This document shows positions 45,911 through 55,400 of a stretch of DNA of 64,000 nucleotides, piece after piece. Within the stretch, counting starts at the first letter, position 1. Each line of letters starts with the position of its first letter. The notes below the pieces were generated by a model. That model was not told the DNA's origin and made no database searches. It saw only the letters and a list, made by a program, of their open reading frames with translations. The stretch lies in assembly GCF_001544015.1 (NCBI RefSeq), contig NZ_AP014924.1, positions 868,001 through 932,000 on the forward strand. Reading direction: 5' to 3'. This DNA comes from Limnochorda pilosa. Lineage in GTDB: Bacteria; Bacillota; Limnochordia; Limnochordales; Limnochordaceae. Made by a program: the position numbers and the translations under genes.

Positions 45911-47053
45911 TCACGGCCCCCCCAGCCGATCCTCCAGGGATTCGTAGAACTTGCTCAGGACCCTCAACGATCGGGTGGCCACCGCCTTGGTCCCCAAGGC
46001 TTCGGCAGCCGGGGCGAGAGCGGCCGCGACGTCCCGTCGGTGGACCATGATGCGTCCCGGGATCGCGCGCGTTCGTTCCACAGTGGTGAAAAGGAAGTCC
46101 GTCATGTTGAAGACCTCGGTGGCAGCCGAAACCTCCGCGTTCAGGGCGAGGCCGTTGTCGCGATCGACACAAAGGGCCGCGAAGGCGTGCCGGGGCGGCG
46201 TCCCGCGCTCGCCCAACTGGATGGGCAGCGGCCAGAGGTCCATCTCCCAGGCTGTGGCCGCCTGCCTGAGATACTTCCGCAGCTTCTGCGCGCGGGCTTG
46301 GTCCACGGGGAAGTGTAGAGGGAGCGGTGCTCGAGGGGAGACCTGGGCCCACCCTCGGGTCCACCGGCCGTCGTCTTCGCCGCGCGGATCCTGACTGGAT
46401 ACACCCTTCGGGCCGTGCTGAGACCCAGCCGACGGGACACGGGCACGGCCGGGCGGTATCAGGGTCATGACCCTGTACGTGGCTGCCCCCGAGCCTGGGT
46501 CCTCCCGTTCCATCATCCACCGGTCCTGGGCGGCTGGCTGCTCCCGGGTCTCCTGAGCAAGGAACGTCGCCTGACGGAGAAGGGTCGTGAAGAGCCGCAC
46601 CTGCTGCTCGTTCAGCCGTGTCGGGAAGTACCCGGGCTCCGCGGAGCGGAAGACAGGCCAGGCCTGCTTACCTCGGAACGAGAAACCCAGATCCCGGTAA
46701 AGCGCCCGTTCCTCAGGGCTCACCTCGTCGCGGGAGCCCAGGTCGAAGGAGAGATACCGGCCGCAGGCGATGCGAGCCTCGAACTCGATGGAGCTCAGCG
46801 GCTCCGCGCGACCCATCTGCATGTACGTCCAGAACCCCTCGGCTCCGGGGAAGGCGAGCAGGCCGAAGACCTCTCCGTTCCTCCCGAGAACGCTGCAGAA
46901 GAAGACCTCGCCCGACACCGGGTCCTGCACGCCGAAGGCGGGTGCATCCCAGAGCCACCGCCAGGGCGCGAGCTCGGCGAACTCCAGCGCTGCGTCCAAG
47001 AGCAGCCGCCAAAGGTCTGGATCTAGCTTGCCCTTGCTCGACGTCTTCGCCAC
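45911..47053 (-). CDS. Hypothetical protein, DUF7309/DUF6930-like
   Basis: This 380-residue protein has an N-terminal domain (EFAELAPWRWLWDAPAFGVQDPVSGEVFFCSVLGRNGE) and a C-terminal domain (FLFTTVERTRAIPGRIMVHRRDVAAALAPAAEALG), joined by an Arg/Gly-rich linker. I associate these with the DUF7309 and DUF6930 families, which often accompany pRiA4b ORF-3-like domains such as the protein at 41073-42422. No function is known to me. Its C-terminal ATRSLRVLSKFYESLEDRLGGP has a faint echo in debris at 56937. Confidence 0.65.
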   Translation of the reverse strand: MAKTSSKGKLDPDLWRLLLDAALEFAELAPWRWLWDAPAFGVQDPVSGEVFFCSVLGRNGEVFGLLAFPGAEGFWTYMQMGRAEPLSSIEFEARIACGRYLSFDLGSRDEVSPEERALYRDLGFSFRGKQAWPVFRSAEPGYFPTRLNEQQVRLFTTLLRQATFLAQETREQPAAQDRWMMEREDPGSGAATYRVMTLIPPGRARVPSAGSQHGPKGVSSQDPRGEDDGRWTRGWAQVSPRAPLPLHFPVDQARAQKLRKYLRQAATAWEMDLWPLPIQLGERGTPPRHAFAALCVDRDNGLALNAEVSAATEVFNMTDFLFTTVERTRAIPGRIMVHRRDVAAALAPAAEALGTKAVATRSLRVLSKFYESLEDRLGGP

Positions 47054-47148
47054 CGGCCGTCCCTCCCTCCCGCCCTCCTACTCCAGCCTGCTGGGGAATC
47101 CCTTCCAGGTGGGGAGGGCGGGGGGAGGGGCACGTCACCCCGTGGATG

Positions 47149-47910
47149 CTACACCTCTCGGCGCCGCAGGGCTGCGTGGGCCAGGAACAGGGCCAGGCCG
47201 GTCCAGGCTACGGTCACCAGGGCGGCCCTCCAGAGGCCGGGCACCGGCTGGGCCAGGGCCACCTTGGCCAGGTCCGCCACATGGACGGGAAGCCAGCCCG
47301 CCAGGGCACGGCGGAAGAGCGGCACCAGGCTGAGCCCCATGGGCACCGCGATGGAGGCAGCCACCACGCCCATCTGGCTGCTCAGGAGCGAGCTGAAGAC
47401 CAGGGTGGAGCCCAGGATGAAGAGGCCGTACAGGCTGAAGGAGAGGGCCGCGACCAGCACCGCCCCCCACGCGAGGGGGCCGAAGAGCATCTGGGTGTAG
47501 TACGCCGCGGCCACGGTGCCGAGGACCACGGAGCCCACCACCACCAGCCCGAGCACCGCCCACTTGGCCAGGAGGTACCGGGCCCTGGAGTAGCCCAGGG
47601 TGAGGACCACCGCCGCCTGGCCCAGCTCGATTTCCCGGGAAACGGCGCCCATGGCCGCGAGGATGATGAAGAGCACCCCGAGCTGCCGGTACTGGTCGAA
47701 GACCTGGCCCAGGATCGCCGGCGGCGGGAGCGGCGGGATCTCGATGACCGCGCCCTCGGGCAGCCCGGACATCTGCAGGATCTGGGGCATGAAGTGGGTC
47801 GCGAGCGGCTGGCTCACGCCGAAGAAGACGAGGGCCAGCAGCAGGAAGAGCAGCTTGTGGGTGCGCAGGGCGTCGAGCCACTCCTTGCGCAGAAGGGCAC
47901 CCAGGTTCAC
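47149..47910 (-). CDS. ABC-2 type transporter permease
   Basis: This 253-residue protein has six predicted membrane segments, with the first after RKEWLDALRTHK and a large extracytoplasmic loop between the first two. This is the ABC-2 exporter layout. GTG 47910 overlaps the ATPase stop as GTGA, so the two are translationally coupled. The cargo is unknown. With the ATPase and the small membrane protein it forms a three-gene exporter operon. Confidence 0.88.
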   Translation of the reverse strand: MNLGALLRKEWLDALRTHKLLFLLLALVFFGVSQPLATHFMPQILQMSGLPEGAVIEIPPLPPPAILGQVFDQYRQLGVLFIILAAMGAVSREIELGQAAVVLTLGYSRARYLLAKWAVLGLVVVGSVVLGTVAAAYYTQMLFGPLAWGAVLVAALSFSLYGLFILGSTLVFSSLLSSQMGVVAASIAVPMGLSLVPLFRRALAGWLPVHVADLAKVALAQPVPGLWRAALVTVAWTGLALFLAHAALRRREV

Positions 47911-48809
47911 CGGCCGTTCACCACCCGGAGGAAGACGTCTTCCAACGAAGCCTTGCTCTTGGCGAACCGGAGCACCGAGACCCGGGGGAGGGAGGCCAGG
48001 GTCCGCATCGCCTCGGGTGCCTCTTCGTCGCCGGTGAGGGCCAGCACCAGGGTGGGGCCCTCCACCCAGGAGCCCTGGACCCACGGCTGCTCCGAGAAGA
48101 CGGCCTGCACCCGCTCCAGCTCCCCGTCCGTCCCCGCCAGCTCCACCTCGTAGCGGGCGGGAACCTCCCGGCGGAGCTCAGGCATCGTACGCTGCAGCAG
48201 CGCCCGCCCGTCCCGCATGATGACCACCTCGTCGCAGACCCGCTCGGCGTCGTCGAGGATGTGGGTGGACATGATCACGCAGCGCTCCCGCTTGATCTCG
48301 CCGATGAGGTTCAGCACCTCGTGGCGGCCCACCGGGTCCAGGGACGAGACCGGCTCGTCCAGCACCACCAGGTCCGGCTCGTGAAGCAGGGCGGCGGCTA
48401 GGCCCAGCCGTTGCCTCATGCCGCCCGAGAAGCCGCCCACCCGCCGGCGGCCCGCACCCTCCAGACCCACCTGCCGGAGCCAGCGGGGCACGGCCTCCTT
48501 CAGCTCGCCGGACGGCATTCCCACGGCGGCACCCACGAACTCCAGGTACTCGCGCCCGGTCATCCACCCGAAGAGCCCCGGCTGCTGGGGGAGGTATCCG
48601 ATGCGGCGCGCCCGGCTGGTGATGGCGCCGCCGTCGATGCGGGTGAGCCCCAGGAGGCTCTTGAGGGCCGTGGTCTTGCCGGCCCCATTGGGCCCCAGGA
48701 GGCCGAGGCAGCCCGAGGAGGGCACCCCGAAGCTCAGCCCGTCCAGCGCCCGGACCTCCCCGTACCGCTTCTCCACCTCCTGAAACTCGACCAGCGCCTC
48801 CCGCGTCAC
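47907..48809 (-). CDS. ABC transporter ATP-binding protein
   Basis: This 300-residue protein has Walker A GLLGPNGAGKTT, the Q-loop in GYLPQQPGLFGWMT, signature FSGGMRQRLGLAAAL, Walker B LVVLDEP and H-loop STHIL. A C-terminal about 80-residue domain is typical of ABC-2 exporter ATPases. GTG 48809 is behind GGTGGAG and overlaps the stop of the preceding small gene as GTGA. Confidence 0.93.
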   Translation of the reverse strand: MTREALVEFQEVEKRYGEVRALDGLSFGVPSSGCLGLLGPNGAGKTTALKSLLGLTRIDGGAITSRARRIGYLPQQPGLFGWMTGREYLEFVGAAVGMPSGELKEAVPRWLRQVGLEGAGRRRVGGFSGGMRQRLGLAAALLHEPDLVVLDEPVSSLDPVGRHEVLNLIGEIKRERCVIMSTHILDDAERVCDEVVIMRDGRALLQRTMPELRREVPARYEVELAGTDGELERVQAVFSEQPWVQGSWVEGPTLVLALTGDEEAPEAMRTLASLPRVSVLRFAKSKASLEDVFLRVVNGR

Positions 48810-49003
48810 GCCGACTCCACCTTTCCCCAGAGCAGGTAGCCCAGCGGCCCCAGGGTGCTCACCAGCAGGATCACCAGCGCCCAGACCCACCGGGTGTGCC
48901 AGCGCACCGCGCGGGGCTCCTGTTTCGCGAGGTCCTGCAGGGCGTAGGCCTTGAGCAGCAGTTCCACCACCACCAGCGGCCAGAGGAGCCTCAGGATCTC
49001 CAT
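48806..49003 (-). CDS. PLDc_N-type small membrane protein
   Basis: This 65-residue protein has two membrane helices: EILRLLWPLVVVELLLKAYALQDL and WVWALVILLVSTLGPLGYLLWGKVE. The second with its L-GPLGYLLWGK ending is the PLDc_N (cardiolipin-synthase N-terminal) motif, often found alone next to ABC-2 operons. ATG 49003 follows AAGGAGGG. It is the first gene of the exporter operon. Confidence 0.82.
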   Translation of the reverse strand: MEILRLLWPLVVVELLLKAYALQDLAKQEPRAVRWHTRWVWALVILLVSTLGPLGYLLWGKVESA

Positions 49004-49132
49004 GCCGTGCCCTCCTTCGGGGTGGGACGCAACCCGGAACGCCCCAGCCTTCACATGCCTCCATACGGATCAACGCATCCGGGGCCCGGGCGTTCGGGTG
49101 GATCGATCGATCTTGGGCCTGGTGACGGCGGA

Positions 49133-50122
49133 TCAGGCGTGCCGGGAGCCCAGGAGGTCGCCCCGCGGGACAACCTCCAACCGCGTCATCATCCCGCCAG
49201 GGAATTCCCCCTCGTTGGTGGCGTGGTACAGGTCGCGGTCGAAGATGTAGTACTCCCCCGGCGCCCGAGCCGTCAGGATGACGTCACAGGTCTGTCCGGG
49301 CGCCAGGGTCAGCGTATGCTTCTCATAGGTCGCGTCCAGGGCCGGCGTCCTCAGGGGGTAGCCGTCCTCGGCCACCACCCGGACCGACAGGCCGCCGAAA
49401 TGCAGCGCATGAGGATAGAAGGCCGTGTTGACGCAGCGCAGCAGGACGCGCTGCCCGGTCGTGGCGGTGACGCGCGCGCCCAGGGGCTGGCTCGAATCGT
49501 TGTCGGGCGCCAACGTGTCGGGGAAGGCCCGCCCGTTGATCATCCACCCATCGGGCGCGTAATCGAGCGGGTCGTGAGGCAGGCCGGAGGCGACAGCGTG
49601 GTGCAGCCGACTGTCCACCTCCCCGAGCACCAGCACGCGCTCCACGTCGTATTCCGAACCGGTGCCGGTCCCATAGGCCGTCCAGGTGGCCGGGTCGACC
49701 GGGTCGAGCCCCGCCGGCCGCACGATCAGCACGCCGGCGAGCCCCATCTGCACCTGCCGCTCCGGGTGGGTGCCGCTCTCATACCGGTACGTGCCCGGAC
49801 GCGCCGCCTGGAACGCGTAGGCCACCGAATCCTGGGGTTCCGCGTGGGCCGTGAAGGATACCCACCGGTCGCCGGCGTCCTCCTCCGACCGGGGAACGAG
49901 GGGCTGGCCGGGAAAGATCATCGATACCGGCTCCGCCAGAGTGTTGTGGAGAACCACCTGCAGGGTGTCCCCCGCGGTCACGTCCAGGGTCGGGCCGGGG
50001 ATCATGGACGGACAGGAGTCCATGGCGTACCCCCACACCGGGATGGACACCGGACCACCCGCGCCGGGCATCGCGATGGTCCCGGCCTTGGCCCAGATGT
50101 GCTTGATCACCGTCGCAGGCAC
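49133..50122 (-). CDS. Two-cupredoxin multicopper-oxidase-like protein without copper motifs (MCO-A)
   Basis: This 329-residue protein has two cupredoxin domains. Where copper motifs should be, the sequence is degenerate: VLHNTLAEPVSMIFPGQP in place of HxHG, YESGTHPERQVQMGL in place of HCH...H..M, YPHALHFGGL in place of HPxHxHG, and IFDRDLYHATNEGEFPGGMM in place of HSH. It is probably a structural subunit. GTG 50122 follows GAGGAGA. Last gene of the four-gene operon. No signal peptide is visible. Confidence 0.85.
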   Translation of the reverse strand: MPATVIKHIWAKAGTIAMPGAGGPVSIPVWGYAMDSCPSMIPGPTLDVTAGDTLQVVLHNTLAEPVSMIFPGQPLVPRSEEDAGDRWVSFTAHAEPQDSVAYAFQAARPGTYRYESGTHPERQVQMGLAGVLIVRPAGLDPVDPATWTAYGTGTGSEYDVERVLVLGEVDSRLHHAVASGLPHDPLDYAPDGWMINGRAFPDTLAPDNDSSQPLGARVTATTGQRVLLRCVNTAFYPHALHFGGLSVRVVAEDGYPLRTPALDATYEKHTLTLAPGQTCDVILTARAPGEYYIFDRDLYHATNEGEFPGGMMTRLEVVPRGDLLGSRHA

Positions 50123-50151
50123 GTCGTTTCTCTCCTCAGTCTGATGGTCAA

Positions 50152-51345
50152 CTACGCCAGCACCCCAGCGTCCGGCCCCAGGGTGCCGGCGGGGTAGACG
50201 GCGATGAACGTCATGATCCCGCCGGGGTGCTCACCCCAGTTGGTCATCTGAAACTCGGAATGGGAGTGCAGGATGATGTAATGCTCCCTGATCCGGTTGA
50301 AGGAGGTGACGCCCACGGGGAGATCCCCCTTGTGGCCCAGGTAGGCGCTCCCGCTCCAGTAGGTCCAGCCGTCGGCGCCGATCACCAGGTTGCGCAGGTT
50401 GGGTAGGACCGTCGGGATCGGGTTGGCTGGGGTGAACTCCAGGCCGGTCCATTCGAAGATCATGTCGCAGGTCTCGCCGGCGCCCGCCCGCACCGTGAAC
50501 CGCTTGTAGGACAGGTCGGACGCGCCGTTCCGCAGGAGGTGGCCGTCCAGGGCCACCAGGCGGGTGTGGTTCCCGTGGGGGTGGATCGGGTGGCCGTCGA
50601 CCCCCGCGCCGGCGTACCGCAGCAGCACCCGCTCCCCGGGCTCCATCTCGATCAGCGTCCCGTAGGGCTGGTTGGGCAACTGAGGAACCCGATCCGGGGC
50701 CAGGGTGTCCGGGGCGCAGCGCCCGTTGAGGGTCCAGTAACGAGGACGGCGGGCTTTGACGTCATGCGGCAGCCCCAGCCGGACCGCCCGGTGGAATTCG
50801 GGATCCATCTCCCCGAAGATCATCAGGTACTCGCGGTCGTACTCCGTACCGGTTCCCGCTCCGTACGCCGTCCGGTTGGTCGCCGGGTCATAGTCGGCCG
50901 GATGGACGACGATGGCGCCGTACAGCCCCATGGGCACCTGCCGGTGGGGATCGGTCCCGCTCTCGTAAAGGTACGTTCCGGGACGGGCGGCGACGAACCG
51001 ATAGGTGATCGTCTGGCCGGGCAAAGCCGCGGGCATGAAGGAGACCCGTCTGCCTCCCGCGTCCTGGGGCCGAGCCGGCTCCCAACCCCCGTCTCCCAGG
51101 ACCATGACCTCCTCTTGACCCGGGAACCGGAGGGAGACCGGTTCCGCGAGCCGGTTGGTCAGGTTGACGACCACCTCGTCCCCCTGGTCGATGACCAGGG
51201 TCGGACCGGGCAACTGGGCCGGAACGTCCGGTGCACCCGCGAAACCCCACACATAGAGGCTGTTGCCGTCAGGAATGCTGACAAAGCCGTCCGTGGCCCA
51301 CAGGTCCACGGTGCGCACCTGGGTCGTGATCGCTTCTTCCGTCAT
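50152..51345 (-). CDS. Two-cupredoxin multicopper-oxidase-like protein with only the C-terminal half-site (MCO-B)
   Basis: This 397-residue protein has two cupredoxin domains. The first lacks copper ligands (NRLAEPVSLRFPGQEEV, YLYESGTDPHRQVPMGL). The second has a good half trinuclear site: H252-P-I-H255-P-H257-G and H360-S-H362-SEFQMTN followed by PGGIM. No Cys stands at the type 1 position, so it cannot hold a type 1 copper. ATG 51345 gives seven bases after GGGGGG; an ATG two codons earlier is too close to it. No signal peptide is visible. Confidence 0.87.
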   Translation of the reverse strand: MTEEAITTQVRTVDLWATDGFVSIPDGNSLYVWGFAGAPDVPAQLPGPTLVIDQGDEVVVNLTNRLAEPVSLRFPGQEEVMVLGDGGWEPARPQDAGGRRVSFMPAALPGQTITYRFVAARPGTYLYESGTDPHRQVPMGLYGAIVVHPADYDPATNRTAYGAGTGTEYDREYLMIFGEMDPEFHRAVRLGLPHDVKARRPRYWTLNGRCAPDTLAPDRVPQLPNQPYGTLIEMEPGERVLLRYAGAGVDGHPIHPHGNHTRLVALDGHLLRNGASDLSYKRFTVRAGAGETCDMIFEWTGLEFTPANPIPTVLPNLRNLVIGADGWTYWSGSAYLGHKGDLPVGVTSFNRIREHYIILHSHSEFQMTNWGEHPGGIMTFIAVYPAGTLGPDAGVLA

Positions 51346-51427
51346 GCCCATGCCCCCCTGCCGTTCGCCGCGTCCAGCGCTACGACCGTGAGAGTAGCCC
51401 ATCTACGGCATGCCGCGTCCTCGCCCT

Positions 51428-52459
51428 CTAGCGGTTCGGCTCCCGCTGGGGCTGCAGGGTGCCGTGGCGATGCACCTGGACCGTGGCGATCATGCCCCCG
51501 GGGGCAGCCCCGGCGTTGACGTTCTTGTGATAGCCACGGTTGTAGAACGGGTATTGCCCCGGGGCCGGGGCCGTGAAGAGGGCGTCGACCGTCTGGCCGG
51601 GGCTGATGGGCACCACGTTCCGCCAGGCCGCCAGATCCTCCCCGCCCAGGCCACGCAACCTCTGGGCATCGAGACCCACGATCCGGACGGGGATCCCCAG
51701 AATCTCCATGGCGTGCTCCTCATACCCCAGGTTGATGAACCGCAGCAGCACCCGTTCCCCCACGTTGGCCCGGATGCAGGTCCGCCAGGGCTGCTGGGGC
51801 AACTGCTGGCTTTCACCCTCGACGGTGTCGGGATAGGCTCGGCCGTTGAGCAGCCAATACTTGGGCCGGTAGTCGGTCCAGTCGTACTCCTGCACGTTGG
51901 CGACCAGGTCGTGGCCGACCGGGTCCAGCTCCATGAGGAATACCACGTATTCCCGGTCGTACTCGGTCGACGGGTCGTCATAGGCGAACTTCCGGCCGGC
52001 GTAGGCCGGGTCCCGCTCCAGGGCGGGCCGGACGATGACGGGCCCCACCATCCCCATCTGGATGTGCTCGGCCGGTTCAAAGTGGCAGTGGTACATGTAG
52101 GTCCCAGGGTCTTGGGGCTTGAAGTAGTAGGTGAAGTCCCGACCCACCGGAACCGAGATCGAGACCTCGGGCACACCGTCGTACAGGGGGATCTGGTTCG
52201 GGAACCCGTGCCAGTGGATGGTGTGGGAGTCATCCAGGTCCGGCCTTTGGGGGAGCCCCAGGTTGGTCAGGGTCAGGTAGATGTCGTCCCCCTCGCCGGC
52301 GTCGACCAGGGGCCCCGGGAGTTCGGCCTTGCCCCGGTCGGACCAGATCCTCTTCTCAGGGACGCCGGTGATCTCGACGAAGCCGAAGATGTAGTGGCTG
52401 GACCCGTCGGGCATCCGGACCCATCCGTCGGTGGCGCCGAGCCGCAAGTCCTTTCGCAT
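51428..52459 (-). CDS. Two-cupredoxin multicopper-oxidase-like protein with type 1 and N-terminal half-site (MCO-C)
   Basis: This 343-residue protein has a first cupredoxin domain with a full set of type 1 ligands and half a trinuclear site: H79-T-I-H82-W-H84-G and H124-C125-H126-FEPAEH132-IQM135-GM137. The second domain is degenerate (EEHAMEILG, FYNRGYHKNVNAGAAPGGM). Alone it lacks four of the eight histidines of a trinuclear cluster; the missing four are present in MCO-B. ATG 52459 lies 11 bases after the stop of the large surface protein and follows GAGGAGGGG. No signal peptide is visible. Confidence 0.88.
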   Translation of the reverse strand: MRKDLRLGATDGWVRMPDGSSHYIFGFVEITGVPEKRIWSDRGKAELPGPLVDAGEGDDIYLTLTNLGLPQRPDLDDSHTIHWHGFPNQIPLYDGVPEVSISVPVGRDFTYYFKPQDPGTYMYHCHFEPAEHIQMGMVGPVIVRPALERDPAYAGRKFAYDDPSTEYDREYVVFLMELDPVGHDLVANVQEYDWTDYRPKYWLLNGRAYPDTVEGESQQLPQQPWRTCIRANVGERVLLRFINLGYEEHAMEILGIPVRIVGLDAQRLRGLGGEDLAAWRNVVPISPGQTVDALFTAPAPGQYPFYNRGYHKNVNAGAAPGGMIATVQVHRHGTLQPQREPNR

Positions 52460-52470
52460 GTCACCCCTCC

Positions 52471-55400
52471 TCAAAGGACCTCGTCCGCGCCCGGGTCCAC
52501 GGCGGCGCCCTGGGGCCGGGCGTCTCCGTCGATGTCCCGCGAGGGCGCGTCGTAGCGCACACCGTCGACGGTGAACGCCGCCACGCCCCGGTCCACGACG
52601 GGTGACGGCGGCGTCAGGTGGTAGTCGCCCTGCCATTCGGGTGTCACGGTGACGATCCGGACAACCCTGAAGTCCGGCTCCCGCCGGAAGGCCACAGCGC
52701 TGAGGACGGTGTCGTACTCCTGAACGAAGCCGGGCGGGTTGGCGCCATCGTACACGATGTTCCCGATGCCGCTCCCGTACGGCGCGGACAGGTAGCAGTG
52801 GTTCGGCGTCACCTGCCGTGGCGCCGCCGTCCCGAAGACCTCCAGGTCGATGACCGTGCCGTCCGGTGCCAGTTGGCCCGCGACCGGGTCGAAGTGATAG
52901 GCCCGGTTGTCCCAGAAGAGGTTGTTGAAGAGAACCGGGTCGCTGAAGTCCGGGGCGCCCGGGGGCAGGGAGGCCTGGAAGGGCGCGCTGTGGCCCTCGC
53001 TGACCAGGCCGGCACCGTGGGGGAGGCCGTCGCTGTCCTCGGCCGTGGCCGTGGAGGCGTTCTTGGCGATGGTGTTGTTGAAGATTGCCACGTCGGAGGC
53101 GTCGTCGAGGGCGATGCCTCCACCCAGGTCCGTGGCCACGTTGTTGACGATCAGGTTGTTGTAGATCCGGACCGGGTGGGTTCCCGCCCGGAGGAGGCGG
53201 ACGCCGCCGCCGTCGTCGTTGGACAGGTTGCCCTGGATCAGGTTGGCGTGGATCTCCACCGCCCCGGACCCGGCCGAGAGCGTCGCCGGCGGCAGGGGCT
53301 GCTCGCCGCCGATCAGGATGCCTCCCCCCTCGTCGAAGGCCGCGTTGAAGAGGATACGGTTGTGGTGAATGCGCCCGCCGGGGCTGAGCCCCAGGTGGGA
53401 GATCCCGCCCCCGTACTCGGCCGAGTAGTTGCCGCCGATGTCGTTGTAGGCGATCTCGTAGTCGTCGGCGCCGTTGAAGAGGCCGATGGCGCCGGCCAGG
53501 CTGATGCCGCCGTTGTTCAGGACGCGGTTGTGGTGGATGCGGATGTTCTCGTTGTGGTTGGTGCCGGCGTACGGCCTGCCCACGGTGATGGCCCCACCGA
53601 AGCCGCCGCCGTTGTATTGGATCACGTTGTTGCTGATCTCCAGGTGCCGGGCGAAGGCGTTGATGAGGATGCCCCCGCCCTCCTCGCCCCGGGCGCCGGT
53701 GAGGGTCAGACCGTCGATCTGGGCGTTGAACCGGCCACGCCGGCGGAAACGCCCATCCTTGGCGAGGACGGTGATCACCTGGCCCCGGGGGATCTCCTGG
53801 GGCCCGTCGAAGTCGATACCGGCCAGCTTGGCCTCCCGCGCCTGCTGTTGGTTGGCGAAGAAGCGGCCGTCGACGACGGTCCGCTTCCAGCCCATGCCCT
53901 GCAGCTTGACGTTCTTGTAGAGGATCGGGTTCTCGTAATAGGTGCCAGGCTGGATCACGATCAGGTCGCCGTCCCGGGCGCCGTCGATGGCCGCCTGGAT
54001 CGTGGAGGTCGCCGTGGCGGTGATCACCCGCGGGTTGTACCCCCGGCCGAGGACGTGGAAGGTGATCCCCGTCGGGCTGACCTGTCCGTTGGCGGCGGTG
54101 ACCAGGAGTTGGGCCGGGCCCGCGGGGAAGGTCGCCGGCACCGTGGCCTGGATCCGGGTATCGGTCCAGGAGGAGATGGGGATCGGCACGCCGTTCAGGG
54201 TGACCCGTCCCGTCCCGGCGCCGAAGCCGGTGCCGGTGAGGGTGACCGTACGGGAGGCTCGCCGCGTGACGTACACCGGGTCGACCAGGTGGACCTGGGG
54301 CGTCCCGGCAGGGAGGTCGATGACGGGCGGCTGGCTGAACTGGGCGCCGGGGAAGGCGACGAAGGCGGTGATCGGGAAGAGGGCCACGTCGGCGTAGGTG
54401 GTCTTGCCCGGCCAGACGTCGAAGACCAGCTTCAGGCTCTGATAGTTCGGGTTGTAGTTCGGGTTCGGGTCGTCGGGATCGCCCGGATCGTTGCCGATGA
54501 CCTGGACCATGGCCGGGGCGACACCCGAGGGCGTCGGCACGTTCCGGGTGTAGGTGGACGGCAGCAGGACCTCGAAGATCCCGTTGGCGTCCGAGTGGAC
54601 CGTGGTGAGCAGCTTCCCGGTGAAGTCGCGGATGCCGACCGGCGTGTTGGGGATGCCGCGCTTTTCCCCGTAGTAGATGAAGTTCGGATCAGTCTCGATG
54701 TTGACGTCGTCCAGGAGGAACCCGACGATCCGGCCGGGCACCGGGACGTCGGTGAAGAGGAAGAAGTCGGCCGCGGCGTTCTGCCCGGACTCGAGGGTGA
54801 CGACCTTCCGGTCGCGGGCGGCGCCCAGGTACGGCGGCGGCATCAAGAGGGCCCGGAAGACGTCGCCCTCCGCCGTGTTTTCGGTCCCCTCCGCCAGGAC
54901 TCGGTAGCCGGGCGGCGGGACCACCTCCACCACGTAGGTGCCGGGGTCCAACCCCAGGAAGGCGTAGCCGCCGTCGAAGAGGCCCTCCCGGACCTGGTTC
55001 GAGTTGTTGGGCACCTCCAGGCAAAGGGGATCGGCGGTCCCGTCCGGCCGCGGGCAGTCCGCCGGGTGCCGCCAGGCGTCGGTCTGGACCGAGTCCACCG
55101 GGGTGAGGCTACCGTCCGGCTCCTGACGGTAGAGGTTGACGGTGACGTTGGGGATGCCCGGCTCGTAATCCTCGACGGCGGCCATCCGAGGATCGGTCTC
55201 GTTACGCATGACGGCGTAGTAGACCACGCCGGTGATCCCGCCGTTGGTCACGTCGTCGGCCGTCCCGGCGATCCCGTCGGGACCGAGCAGGGGGTACCGC
55301 TTCATCCCCCAGTCGACCCGGTTGACCTTGGCGGCCCAGGTCAGCTCGGCCACCAGCAGGGCGGCCAGGCCGGCGCCGGGAACGGGCAGCGACGGCCGGG

